From Periconia sp. R9002 (Eukaryota > Ascomycota > Dothideomycetes > Pleosporales > Periconiaceae), in assembly GCA_023627715.1 (NCBI GenBank), contig JAMAHW010000082.1, forward strand, positions 62,001-126,000: 64,000 nucleotides of DNA, written 5' to 3'. The position numbers and the translations under genes are program-made. Under the pieces are notes generated by a model. That model worked only from the letters and a program-made list of their open reading frames with translations, made no database searches and was not told the DNA's origin. This document shows, piece by piece, positions 48,423-59,601 of this stretch. How positions within the stretch are numbered: the stretch's first letter is position 1; every line of letters starts with the position of its first letter.

Positions 48423-50178
48423 ATGGCCTCCTCAACCACTTCCCCAGAGGGCAGCACTGCCAACACACCTGCTCCAATCAAAGCGTCACATCCCCCCATC
48501 CCTCTTTGGAGGCTCGTGACCTCGCAATCCGCATTCACGCCTGACGTGCTCGAGCACACATTTCCTGGCAGCGGAACCGCAGAGGACCCCTACAGAGTCG
48601 AATGGCTTCCCAACGACTCTCGCAATCCTCTCATTATGCCACAATGGATCAAGTGGATGATCACCATTGTTCAGGCTTTCGCGTTCCTCTCCATCACATT
48701 TGCTTCATCCGCCATGTCAGCGGCTGATCCGCAGTTGGAAGAGCACTTCGGCGCCAGCAGCACTTTGGTCATAGCCGATACCTCGCTCTTTATTTTGGCT
48801 TTTTCCATTGGTCCAGCTGTGTGGGCGCCGCTTTCCGAGCTGTACGGCCGGCAGATTATATGCGTGGTCACGTATGCCTTGACCACTCTTTTTAGCGGAG
48901 CCGTTATCGCAAGCAAGCACATATCCACAGTTTTAGTTTTGCGATTTCTCTCAGGCGCCTTCGGGGCATCTGCCATCACTAACTCAGGTGGCGTTGTCTC
49001 AGACTTGTTTACTGCACGCGATCGTGCAGTTGCCATGCTTGCCTTCATCGGTGCTCCCTTTTTGGGTCCCAGCATCGCTCCGGTTGTTTCTAATTACCTT
49101 GCTGTGGCTGCTGGGTGGCAATGGGTCGCTGCTCTCATCACCTTCTTTGTCGGAACGGCATTTATCGGTGTTCTGTTTGTGCCGGAGACCTACCACCCGG
49201 TCTTGCTACGGCGTCGTGCTGCTAAGCTCAGTAAAATGACCGGTAAGGTCTACAAGAGCAAGCTGGATGACGGTTCCAAAACCCCAGCAGTCGTCTTCAA
49301 GACGGCCATGCTGAGGCCTTGGGCTTTGCTATTCAGGGAACCCATCGTCTTGCTGTTGTCCCTGTATATGGCCATTAGTATGTAACATTCTTGCAATCCC
49401 ACTAACGGCTGCTGACTATATCCTAGTCTACGGGACCATGTATATGGAGTTCGCGGCCTTCCCTATCGTCTTCGTTGGCTCTAGGGGATGGAAACAAGCC
49501 AATTCCGGTCTGTCCTTTGTCGGCATGGGTATCGGTCAGATCATAGGGGTGGTCATCTCGTTTTTCGATAACACCCGTTATAAGCGTGTCATCGATGGCT
49601 TGCCACATGGCGTTACAGTGGCGCCGCCTGAAGCCCGACTCTTTCCTTCCCTGATCGGTGCCGTCCTGCTACCCATTGCCTTGTTCGAGTTCGCATGGAC
49701 AAACTACCCTAGCATCCATTGGATTGCCTGTCAGATCGGCACCGTGGGCTTAGGGATCTCCCACGTTCTCATCTTCTTGAGTGTTGCAAACTATCTGGTG
49801 GATACCTACACTTTCTACGCTGCCTCTGCATTGGCTGCAAACACCATTATACGAGCGCTTTTCGGCGCCGCCTTGTAAGTGGATGAAGAAGCCGCAGACC
49901 TCCAACGGTCCGATGCTAACAGACGTCATAGCCCACTATTCACGACGCCCATGTACGACAAGCTTGGTATCCATTGGGGCTCATCCATTCCTGCGTTCCT
50001 GGCCCTCGCCTGCGCGCCGTTCCCATATCTCTTCCACACTTACGGGCCTCAAGTTCGTAGGCACTGTCGATACGCAGCAGAGTCGGCTCGTGTCATGGAC
50101 GAGCTGCACAATCAGTCAAACAAAGCTTCGGCATCAAATATTGATAGAACAACTCAAACCGGAGAAGAGAAAGTTTGA
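48423..50178 (+). CDS. DHA1-type MFS transporter (12 TM)
   Basis: Exons 48423-49377, 49427-49874 and 49932-50178 give 549 residues. A cytosolic N-terminus of about 85 residues contains [15 protein letters not shown], typical of fungal polyamine/multidrug DHA1 transporters such as the CTB4 group. Helix 1 follows at [20 protein letters not shown]. The signature loop [17 protein letters not shown] and [23 protein letters not shown] mark the N-half, and [21 protein letters not shown] the last pair of helices. Probable role: export of, or self-protection against, the cluster product. It is unrelated in subfamily to the DHA2 exporter at the other end. ATG at 48,423; a longer open frame upstream starts without ATG and was not used. 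Confidence 0.92.
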
Positions 50179-50563
50179 GCTTGTCGTTTGGTTTTCAGCT
50201 GAATATGGGGCTGATGAGTGGAATTAATAGTGAGCTGCGAGAGAGTTCTGGGGACGTAAGCGGCATGAAGGAACTGGGCCTTTGCAACGGCTAGTCTCTT
50301 AAAGTGTGTTCGCGTCTATATATGCCAGCCAGAATATCGGTCTTGCTTCACCCAAAGGGATTTGCCTTTGGTTGATGCCTGTAAAAAAGGAAACTTTATC
50401 CTGCAGCCCCTACCTGGTGTGAGAATAGTTTTCTACCCTTGAAAACCTTGTTCCTCCCCTATTACCCGTGACCAGGCCTCGACCCTGCTAGGGGGGATTT
50501 TAGCCCCCGGTTGGCTTCGCATAGAGAGCGGACACCACTCTATGTGTAGTATCATGTAGATTA
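50179..50563. other. Convergent intergenic region
   Basis: 385 bp between the MFS stop and the regulator stop on the opposite strand. No gene; probably two 3' UTRs. Confidence 0.65.
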
Positions 50564-51970
50564 TTAATTCGAACCAATAATCCCCTCCAGTCCATGCAAG
50601 AGCATCCCCATTCGGCTGTCGAACCCATTCTCCGTAAGCAACGCACGCTGATCCGAGCGGATCAACCTGTCGAATATAGCAATGGCGTCCGCTCTCCCTT
50701 TGTTTTCCTCTGAATCTAGACGAGCAGCAGCTTGCCTATGTTGTAAGCGCGTTTTCGCATAGGCCAGCGCATTCTCAATGCGTTGTACAGCCAAGACGAT
50801 CAACATTCTTGACGTGATCTTATATTCCTCCCCTGTGGCTTCATACTTGCCGACCGATGCATTCCAGTTACTATGATATCCGTTGGTGGGGGAGTCTTCG
50901 GCGGAAGTGGAGGGCGGCTGCTGTTGGGTAGTTGTCCGGTCCATCCCGACTACCGCTGCATTGGCGAACGAGCACCGCAACGCACGTAGCAAAAAGCGCA
51001 TGCTCATGACAAACATCAAGAACACGCCCTCGGTTCCGCTTCTGCGACATGCTGGACACTGGCGCAGACTATCCCATTGCTCCATTGCGTCGCGGGCAGC
51101 TATGAGTGCAACGTCGGGAGATGATTTCCTTTGTGACTGTTCGACTTTATCCATGCGGAAAAGTAATCGAACCTGCCTGTCTAAACACTCGCAACCATTT
51201 GTTGATGTGCTACTTCCTGAAGAATCGATTGCCTCTGGCGATGCCATGGACACGTCATCGAGGAAGTTCTGCAGATACTGGGGAGTAAGACTGGTAGGAA
51301 ACTGCGTGCTCCCAAGTGAATGGCCATTGATCGTTGAGGTCACGTCCATTTCCGTTGTTGGAGGATAGTTATTGAATGGGTGTATGCTTGGCAATGTGCG
51401 CTCAAAGTTGTTGTACAAATTCTGAAAGGATGCGTCGGTGGAGGGAAGAGGATCCAGTGGTGAGAGGTGTGAAGATGGCAACCGAGCACCATCATTATTT
51501 GGAGGACTCACTCTTCTATCACCCTCGTCTCCATTGAGCAGGTCGAAAAAGTCCATGGGGAGCTCGCCAAGGATGGAAACGTCACTTTGGGTCCGTATGG
51601 GCGTGATTGTGCCTCCAGTACTACCCTCTCCGCTGGCTTCGAAAATGGGCAAGGATTGACTTAATTGGTGTTGTTTTTGATACTGTTCCAGACCTATCGT
51701 ATTTTGTATGTCGAGCCAATCTTGAGAGCCGCCGCCATGATTGTACTTGGTTTCATTCGCCTCTTGAGCCTGGCATTGAGCCTGACATTTCTCTATTGTT
51801 CGCTTGTTTTTGCTTCCCTTGGGCCTGCCCAGTCGAGAAGGTTCGCTGTACGTGCATTGTCGTCCGCCATCTATGCAAAATGTGCAAGGTGTTCCTCCCG
51901 AGCATTTTGTCTTGCCTCTATGACAGCTATCGCAGGCTGTCCGGCGCTTTTTCGGTTTCTCTTGATTCAT
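50564..51970 (-). CDS. Zn2Cys6 transcription factor, AflR-like linker
   Basis: Intronless, 468 residues from the ATG at 51,970. The zinc cluster is CDSCHRGKTKC...CTFCIDGGRQC, with spacing C-x2-C-x6-C-x5-C-x2-C-x6-C. It is followed by the basic linker GRPKGSKNKR, also seen in AflR-like cluster regulators. A Gln/Ser/Pro-rich middle follows. The C-terminal half carries CECLDRQVRLLFRMDKVEQSQ and TSRMLIVLAVQRIENALAYAKTRL, matching the look of the AflR C-terminal domain. It is the only regulator in the cluster and most likely activates its genes through CGG-type sites. Targets are inferred. A longer frame upstream starts with a non-ATG codon and was rejected. Confidence 0.9.
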   Translation of the reverse strand: MNQEKPKKRRTACDSCHRGKTKCSGGTPCTFCIDGGRQCTYSEPSRLGRPKGSKNKRTIEKCQAQCQAQEANETKYNHGGGSQDWLDIQNTIGLEQYQKQHQLSQSLPIFEASGEGSTGGTITPIRTQSDVSILGELPMDFFDLLNGDEGDRRVSPPNNDGARLPSSHLSPLDPLPSTDASFQNLYNNFERTLPSIHPFNNYPPTTEMDVTSTINGHSLGSTQFPTSLTPQYLQNFLDDVSMASPEAIDSSGSSTSTNGCECLDRQVRLLFRMDKVEQSQRKSSPDVALIAARDAMEQWDSLRQCPACRRSGTEGVFLMFVMSMRFLLRALRCSFANAAVVGMDRTTTQQQPPSTSAEDSPTNGYHSNWNASVGKYEATGEEYKITSRMLIVLAVQRIENALAYAKTRLQHRQAAARLDSEENKGRADAIAIFDRLIRSDQRALLTENGFDSRMGMLLHGLEGIIGSN

Positions 51971-53326
51971 GGTGGATTCTCGCAAGAATAAAAATGGAGT
52001 TGAGGTTGGTGCTGATCCTGATCAGGGCCCTAGGCGTCTGGGGTTCTGCCCCAGCTTTGTATTACAATCGCTACGGGCGGCAGGGCCCGCCGCAGTTTAC
52101 ACTACGCAGTTGGTCTCGTACCTCGGATGCAAGGGCAGGGTTGGCACGAGCATAACAAGGTATAGCGACCGTGTAGATGTTTGTATCAGGTCGACTTGTA
52201 TGCGTGGGGGCGTAGCCCGTCGTAACTTACTAGGTGGTTTTTATCTCTCTTCATGCAATCTGCAATCAGCGTACAGCGGGTGCAAATAGACTGTGCTGTG
52301 TGTCTCAATGACGTCAAGTGCTTGGCGTACATACATTGTACAGCTCCTGCCCGCCTCTGATGCGAAATAACGAAGTATGCAGAGAATCTTCTATTACATA
52401 AAGCACGACACATGATTGAACAACAGCAAGTTGGCAGGTAGCATGCGTCTATGTTTGATTCTGGTTAGTCCAAATTTCTACCGTCTTTGCCCCCTCTCCC
52501 TGATCATCCACATCTACATGGCTTAAGATCTTACATACATATTTCCGGTTTTGGCTATCCCATCCGAACCATACCACACGAGTACCACGGCACAGGACTG
52601 CAAACGATTCAGCTATACATGAATGTTTGCTCTCGCCGGAAATAACAATTCCTTGGTGGAATACGATGGCGGCCACGCTTTGCTTACGCCACAATCTTTC
52701 TTACGTGACAACTGTTCGGCGAGTGTATCTCGGACGCTTATAATTGGTGGAAAACCTTGGTGATGTAGGAGATCTGGCGAATTACTACATAGATACCGCT
52801 CTTAAGCATAGGAATACGCTACTATATAACCTTTTTACAGCTAGGTGCATCTAACTGGGTGGACACTTTTCAGCAGGGTTGCTATGTATTAATAGTAATG
52901 GTGCGAAGTATGTACAATGGGATAACCCAATGGGTAAATAAGCACTTCGGCTCCATATTGGGTGACCAATGATACATAGCGGAGAAGAAAATTCTTAGTA
53001 GCTGATTTGTACTGCAAAAAACCCTTATATAAGGTAACGACACCCCCCCTCCCCCGTCCTCACTTCGCCCCGTACGACGTGACATGCGTATACCCTGTAT
53101 ATGGAAGTCGTGTCACTATATCGGCATCGGCCCGACGCGTAATATTCCCCTGCATCTACTACATATCCAGGTATCCCGGCTATGATTGGCAGGTATACAC
53201 AGGATACACGACAACGGAGGTGTTGTTATTTATTGAGTATGGTGTACTCAACATGTATTTCCCAGCCAATCATCACGCCATCGCAATGACAATTGTCATC
53301 AAGCTTTACTAGACGACTACATAAAC
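51971..53326. other. Intergenic region with regulator promoter
   Basis: 1.36 kb between the regulator start and the SDR stop, both on the minus strand. No gene recognised. It includes a short inverted repeat GGCGG-CAGGGC-CCGCC near 52,076-52,091 and an A/T-rich centre. Confidence 0.55.
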
Positions 53327-54091
53327 CTACAACTTCATCCCACCATTGGTTTCGGCACAGGTCCCCGTCACGTTCGAGTCCTTCATGAGCCAAAGATAAG
53401 CTTCAGCAACCTGTTCAGGCCGTCCAACCGCTCCAGTGGGAAGCGATTTCCTCAAACTATCAAAGATACCCTCCTTCGTCGTCTCATCCATGCCACCCCA
53501 CAACTCCGTGGCCACATATCCAGGGCTCACGCAGTTTACCCGGATCGGCTTTAGATCGACTGCCAAGTTGCGGGTCAGACCTTTCAGCCCGGCGGCAAAC
53601 GAGGCCACCATGGCCCAACCTGCCGAGGGTTTCTCAGACGACGTTCCCGATGTGAATGTAATCGAGGATTCCGGTCCGGGGTTGAGATACCCTTGGCCAA
53701 CCTGCGCAACAAAGAATTGCGCGTAGAGCCGCATCTGTCCAGCTTTGGAGTATTGTTGTAGAGTCATCTCTTGCCAGGGAACCAGCTCAAGCGGATCGCA
53801 TGCTGTAAATACGATGTGGTCCAATTTCCCAACCTTTTCGAAGAGCCCATGCAAATCTCTTTGCAATGTAGGTTGGTTGAGGTCAGCTGTAAACCCCTGG
53901 ATGTCGCTTTTCGGATACCATTCCTTCAGTTGAGCGACTTTGGATTGGACCTTTTGATGCGAGGAGGAGGAAATTGATACTCGGGCCCCGGCTGCCAAGG
54001 ACGCTGCAGCAACACCGAAACCAATGCCAGAGGTTCCACCAATGATCAAAACATGCTTGGAGAGTAGTTGTTGGAAGTTGGGAGCATCCAT
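53327..54091 (-). CDS. Divergent short-chain dehydrogenase/reductase
   Basis: Intronless, 254 residues, ATG at 54,091 in context CACCATGG. The nucleotide-binding motif GGTSGIGFGVA (about 18-28) and the structural motif VNCVSPGYVATELW are intact, and the end is TGTCAETNGGMKL as in classical SDRs. The catalytic YxxxK is absent: by alignment to the following conserved GLTRNLAVDL segment, the Tyr and Lys positions read Val and Ala (MVASFAAGLKGL). A similar loss occurs in a sub-branch of fungal SDRs. It could reduce by another mechanism, act as a non-redox enzyme such as a dehydratase or cyclase, or be inactive. It shares a divergent promoter with the questin-oxidase-like gene. Confidence 0.85.
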   Translation of the reverse strand: MDAPNFQQLLSKHVLIIGGTSGIGFGVAAASLAAGARVSISSSSHQKVQSKVAQLKEWYPKSDIQGFTADLNQPTLQRDLHGLFEKVGKLDHIVFTACDPLELVPWQEMTLQQYSKAGQMRLYAQFFVAQVGQGYLNPGPESSITFTSGTSSEKPSAGWAMVASFAAGLKGLTRNLAVDLKPIRVNCVSPGYVATELWGGMDETTKEGIFDSLRKSLPTGAVGRPEQVAEAYLWLMKDSNVTGTCAETNGGMKL

Positions 54092-54746
54092 GGTGAGTGT
54101 TGGTCTGCAGTTTGGCACTTTCGATTTCAAAGCTGTACAGGTAGTGTAGACGCACGTATGCAGCCTTTTCAGCAGCGCCTTGAAGCTGCCGCGATATCCA
54201 TAATTATAAATCCACGGGGGATAAACCAGAATACTCGCCTCACTCGTTAAGTGTATCGTTAATAATGATATCGCTTTATCCTCCATAATAGTCACCGGCT
54301 ACAAGGTGAGTTTGTAATCTGGATCAGATGTACAACCTAGTTGCGGTAAAAGATCTACTTCAATCTCAACGAATACTATTGGACACACGAATCTGAACCT
54401 TGATCACGCAAACCAAGTATGGGGCTCACAGTCGGTATGAGACGAGGATTCATTGGCTTCATAGGTGTCACAACATTGTGTAGCTGCACATTCACTGTCG
54501 CAATTTGATCCCACACTGTGGTTCTTTGCGTCATGCAAACTCTGCGATGGAGTCTGCCGAGGTTAATTTGACTTTTTTCAAGCTATAGTAGATATTTATG
54601 CAATGCTTGATGTTTGGTAAAGAAAAAAGCAAGCAGGGTATGAGAGCCAGCAACCTACTTCTACTTGATTGATCTTCCATGTGTACTGAATCGTGCCTCT
54701 TCGAAACATCATTTCCATCCACTTACCGAAATAGCAAAGCAACAAC
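54092..54746. promoter_or_regulatory. Divergent promoter of SDR and questin-oxidase-like gene
   Basis: 655 bp between two opposite start codons, so common control is likely. I found no copy of the TAACGGCC motif here. Confidence 0.5.
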
Positions 54747-56421
54747 ATGGGACTCGAAAACACTGCAACGTTTCATTTCGACCCTGCAGTCAATGCGGGC
54801 TTAACTCATGCTACAACTATCACCAAGGCGAGTTCGCAGGAACTGGAAGATCTTTTGGAGGAAAATTTCAACAAAAACCACATCTTCTCAAGCACTGAAG
54901 ATGAAAGAGGAGTGAGTATGATAAGCCAGCATCAGAATCTTAACCATTCAACATCTTACAGATGTACTTCCACAATCACATTTCCCACCATCTCATAACG
55001 ATATGGGCGCTAGGGGCCAAACCATCGACTCTCCGTTCTCAGTACGAACGCAATGCCGCATACCAGCGTCCACCCCTTGAAGTACAGTTGAACATGGTCA
55101 AAGACCTGATTGATCCCGCAGTGTTCAAACGATGCCTAGGACACGAACTCAACTTTGCGAGCTTCACGCGCTTCTTCGTCGACGAGATCGACAGACTCGG
55201 CTATCAAAAAGTCTTACACAAGTATCTCCTTGACGGCACAGAGATTGCAAATGACGTGCTTTGTCGAATCTACATGGGTATGTTTTCCGCTTAGTTTGAA
55301 CGATTTTACGAAGTCTGTTTTTGTCATGCTGACACGGGAAAATTAGGTTACGTCCACGGCATCATTCATATCAATATGGCACTTGAGTTTCGACAGGCCA
55401 AGATGTTGGCCGAAGGCTTAGCACAAGCTTGCGTGCACCACGACTGGTGGTACACCGAATACCTCACTGAAGCGGAGGCACTCGCTGCCAAGAGAGAGCA
55501 ACCCAGCCTACCACTGGCGGATCTCATCGACATGTGTCGTGCCGATGATGCCGTTCGCAATTCATCCAGTGCGGGCTACCACAGTCAAATGAGGCCTGTT
55601 AGCGGTCAGTTTGCCATGGACATGGAGCCGGCTAGAGACGGAGTGTTGAAGAATGCAAAATTCGAGATTTTGAAAATAGCTGCGCGGTATCGGGTCGATC
55701 CGAATGACATCGATCGTGCCTGTGCTGAAATCCAGAACACTGCAGGTGTGTGACTTCGTTTTACTTGACCCGATTTCCTAAGGAGACGTTTCTGTGACTC
55801 CTTATTGTTGTCGATACCGCGAGCAATCAAATTGCTATACATGATTATTTGATTCTATGTTGACTGGTCCGGTGCTTACCATTATCAGTCTATCTCACCG
55901 CCGGTGCCCAGCGACCCCCCTACGTTTGTCTTTTCGACTTCAGCCTCCTCCACACAGTCACATCCAGCATCGGCCTCTCCGTCTTCCTCTCCGAGCCCTC
56001 CCTTCTCAACGAGCAGAAAGCCCGCCTACTCGAGTACACGGCAAGGATCTACCTCCTCACCTACGCCTGCCACGGCAGCCCCGAAATCCGCCTCGACTGG
56101 CTCGCATCGCACCCTTCGAAACTGTGGAACCAGGGCTGGGCCGAGGTCTTTGAGCGAGCCACTTACCACGAAGATGACGGCCACATGTCGAAGCTCATCC
56201 GCGGTATCGCGCATGCGCAAAAGACGTCGAAGGCGTATGATCATTTGCCCGAGTTCCGGATTAAACAGGGTCTTTTTTTGACGGCGGCGATTGCGGCGAT
56301 TGACTCTGGGAGTGAGAGGCCGATGGATGGTGTGAAGCACTTTGATTTTATTCGGGGAGCTGGGTTTCCGGAGCCTTGGGAGAGGTTTCCGTATCGGCAG
56401 TCTATTCGTGCGCAACTTTAG
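54747..56421 (+). CDS. Questin-oxidase-like protein
   Basis: Exons 54747-54911, 54962-55277, 55347-55745 and 55889-56421 give 470 residues. Recognisable segments are MYFHNHISHHLITIWALGA, FTRFFVDEIDRLG, GYVHGIIHINMALEFRQ and LTAGAQRPPYVCLFDFSLLH, which match the questin-oxidase-like family (AflY, GedK and relatives). Characterised members carry out Baeyer-Villiger-type ring cleavage of anthraquinones in aflatoxin/sterigmatocystin and geodin pathways. No FAD or haem motif is visible, which is normal for the family. Its presence suggests that an anthraquinone-like or related polycyclic intermediate may be opened. Intron 3 is 143 nt, longer than its neighbours, and exon 4 is visibly more GC-rich than exons 1-3. 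It is the right-most gene I place in the cluster. Confidence 0.88.
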
Positions 56422-57012
56422 AGCTGGAGAGTAGAGACTGGGGAATAGCCCTGTATCAGTCATATTGCCAGAAAGAGTTTTCGATGCAGTCGATAGTTAT
56501 AATATGACTATATTGATCCAGTGTACCCCCCCTACCTGTGTCGATTTCCAGGGTAGCGATACTCTGTGAGGATCAAATTCAACTTCATGACTACACAGAT
56601 TTTTAAATGTTAGCACGATAGGTCTTCCATCTAGCAAATATCCGGGGTAACTGGAATATACAATCACGCACGCACGCACGCAAACTCGCAAAGCCTATGT
56701 ATCAGCGAGATCAGATCGGTATTCTGGAGTAGGACCAAGAACGAAGAGAATCCGGGAGGATAAGTTTGAGAGAAAAAAAGAAGTGCGTGAAAAAACGAAG
56801 AGAGGTACATTTGCCAACATTGAAACACTCCCAAGGAACGAAGCGAAGAAAAGAACAATAATTGTACAACCTCGTTTTAACAACTACAACACTCCCAATC
56901 CCAACCAAGCCCATCTACGTATGAACAAACGGACTCCCGCAAAAGAAAAAGTAGAACATGCTTGATAGATATACCAATTCCCAGCTCCCAAGCCCTCTCA
57001 CTCAACACCAAT
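56422..57012. other. Convergent intergenic region at the right border of the cluster
   Basis: 590 bp between convergent genes. No gene. Contains a short CACG repeat at about 56,666-56,682. Confidence 0.6.
56666..56682. repeat. CACG microsatellite
   Basis: About four tandem copies of CACG in the gap between the cluster and the phosphoesterase gene. Confidence 0.8.
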
Positions 57013-59166
57013 TCAAAACCCCCAGAGCAACCAAAAATACCACGCAAAAACCAACACCGCAACCCTCCCGATACTCGAGCTGAATTCTGCGCAGAAGAGG
57101 GCGGCACCTTTCTTGTTCTTACCATTTCTCTTTGCAGCTCCTGCTTTGCGGCCCAACCTATCCTCACCGTCCTCGTCGTCGTCACCGGCGGCGGGATAGT
57201 AGTATGAGGCGGGAGGTTTGGAGTCCTGCTGATACTGCGGTTGCGTCGGCAAGGCATATCCGTATCCATTGGCGGGGGATACGCTGCGCGTTCGGGCTTG
57301 AGCGGTTCGCACTTGGAGGGTCCTTGCGGCGCGGTCCGAGGAAGAGGAGGAGTTGGATGTGGAATTGGGGTTGTGGGTTGAAGAGTGGTAGGAGGGATTT
57401 GCTTTTTCTAGTTCGGCGGCAGAGGGTGGTGCTGCGCTGCTGGTGGCGGTGAGTGGGAGTAGGGAAGAGTCAGACGAAGTCGGTCGTGCGGGAGGAGTCT
57501 TGAGGATTCCCACTGTGATTAGTGCGGCTCGGATGGAGAGGGCAAGAAGAGTGATCCCAAGGAGCGCGACGTAACGAATGAAGATTCCCAGTTGGTCTGG
57601 GAGAAGGCAGAGGTGGGTTTGTATTGTCGGTTGACCGTTGTCATTCAACGGTTTACCGTGCTCATCGACTGGATTCCACATGCTGGCCAGGACCACACCG
57701 GGATGCCGTATTCCCATACACCATGATATGGACTTGACTGTGATTTCGCGAATGCCTCCGCCGGCCGAGGCGTATCGATAATGAAGGAGTTCGCAGTAGT
57801 CGTGGTCGTCACCAGAGAAGGCGTACTGGATGTTGCCCACCTTCTCTGCCACTTCCGCTGTAATCTCGGGATTGAGGACGTTTTGATACTGATAACCCCC
57901 GCTTACAGAGATGGCGTTTCTATCATCCTTTTCCAGGGGTTCTTGATCCTTACCTACCGGTGTGGGTGGATATCGTTCCCTCAGCGGTCCACAAGGAGTT
58001 CCTTGTTCGCGATATAATGGGACATGGCTTAAAAGTATAGTTGGAAACTCGGTAATTGCATCATCTGCATGCCGTATCTCCGCCTTTGGCAGCTCATCCG
58101 CTTCCAAAGTTTTATGTAGAAATCCTGGATAGGGTGTCAGGCCTTTGCGTACCCTCAACTCTCTTTGTACCAGTCTCTTCTTTTGCTCTTTGGCTTTGTC
58201 GAGGAATTCGGTGGTGGGTTGCCAAATGTCTCTGACTGATTCAGGGTTTGGTTGCCCTTTTGCGCTTAGCGAAACGCTATCAATGGACACAAACGTGTGG
58301 TTCCCTAATATATCAATTCTATTCCCTTCCCCAAAGTATGCGTGAAATCGATTTCGCACGCCAATTTGCACCCCCTTTGCAAAACCGAGATCGTGATTCC
58401 CAGGCAGACTGGTAAGCATTTTTCTTCCAGGCTGGCCCGGTCTAGCTTCCGTACCAGCATCGCGCCAGTGCTCAAAGAAGATGCCACCGAATCTTTTGTA
58501 CTCTCTTAACCAGAAGTTCTCTCCATATTTTCTGTAGCGTTCTTCCGGGCTTTTTGTAGTGCGCGTTGACCACTCACGTCCTCCATCAAACAGATCACCA
58601 AGGAAAACTACGCTGTCTGGGTATAATGTGTGTTGTGTCCTCGAAAAAGCTCGTCGTATATACATGTCGACATATATCATAGTAAGGGAATCGAGGGGCC
58701 ACGGGCGGCCAGGATATGTATGCGGATCTATAAGTTGTGGATCGGCGACAAAGACGAGACGGTGCGGGTTCGCGTCGGCATCCTGGATGTTGTTTAGCTA
58801 CAATCCGTCTTCTCTCCCGGTCTAGGAGAAACCTAGAATCAAGACGAGCACAAGGAATACGAAGCATACCCATTTTTCCCACTTATCCCACCGACACGCG
58901 TTAATGCTATCCGGTATTGCGGTTCTCTCCCCCCAATACACCACCACCCACCATACCACCACGCACACCTTGACCAACGTAAACCACCGGCGGATTCCCC
59001 CCTCCCTCCACCTCCCCGTCCTGAAATCTTGCCAGCTCCTGTCTATAGTTGGCTTGACCCTGTAAAAAGCGAAACGCTTTGCGACTCTCCACGCCTGCTG
59101 CGGAAGGCTTTCGGGCTCAGCAAAGGTAACGCCGACTGGCATACCGTAGTCGTCGTACACCGTCAT
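57013..59166 (-). CDS. TED1/CDC1-family metallophosphoesterase
   Basis: Exons 58870-59166 and 57013-58782 give 688 residues. A first transmembrane helix (LVKVCVVVWWVVVYWGE, about 64-80) precedes the phosphoesterase domain. Metal-ligand motifs are in the expected order: FVADPQLID, FLGDLFDGG, LPGNHDLG, LLSHVPLYR and FSGDDHDYCE. A second helix (FIRYVALLGITLLALSIRAAL), a Ser/Pro/Gln-rich tail and a last hydrophobic C-terminus (VAVLVFAWYFWLLWGF) follow. Yeast Ted1 and Cdc1 and human PGAP5 are endoplasmic reticulum/Golgi enzymes that remove ethanolamine phosphate from GPI glycans. That role is inferred by family. The 87-nt intron was placed so that WEKW joins DADANPHR in phase. It lies outside the cluster. 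Confidence 0.9.
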
Positions 59167-59601
59167 TGTAGAGAGAGGAAAGGTGAGGGTAGCTGTTCCA
59201 GCATGTCTTATCGAATTCGCGAAAGTCTAGCGGAGTTGAACTTCTGGGTTGCTGTTGCGGTTGTGGTTCAATTACGGTGTGATTTTGGTTTCCAAGGGAT
59301 GGAGCATTGCGGTGTTCATGTTGGTGTCCGGGGAAGCTGCAGATCTACGGCTTAGCCTTACAGGGGTCATGCGCGACCATTATTAGCAGTAGCTTTCCTT
59401 TAACACACACTAGAGAGAGATAGGATTATGCTGGCGCTCTGTGGAATTAGACTCTTCAATTGGACCATATTTCAGCACTTCCATGATTAAATCTGTGAAT
59501 ATTTATTTGTCGTAAATCTCATTTAGGATGCAATCAATTGAACAAGCTATAAGTACATAGATATCAACAATAGCGCAACGCCCAATTCTCAATCCCGCAC
59601 T
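59167..59601. other. Intergenic region
   Basis: 435 bp between the phosphoesterase start and the OSM1-like stop. No gene recognised; presumed promoter and 3' UTR. Confidence 0.6.

Noticed and set aside
52076..52091. GC-rich inverted repeat in the regulator promoter as an autoregulatory site
   Set aside because: The arms are only five bases, and similar short repeats are expected by chance in GC-rich sequence.
54092..54295. N-terminal extension of the SDR
   Set aside because: It starts with a non-ATG codon and its sequence does not resemble an SDR; the ATG at 54,091 has a near-ideal context and starts at the usual distance from the cofactor motif.
31703..56421. Identification of the cluster as the cercosporin cluster
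   Set aside because: The PKS, OMT, FMO and MFS types are alike, but the fused OMT-FMO gene of that cluster is absent, and a questin-oxidase-like gene and a PKS-linked MT are present.
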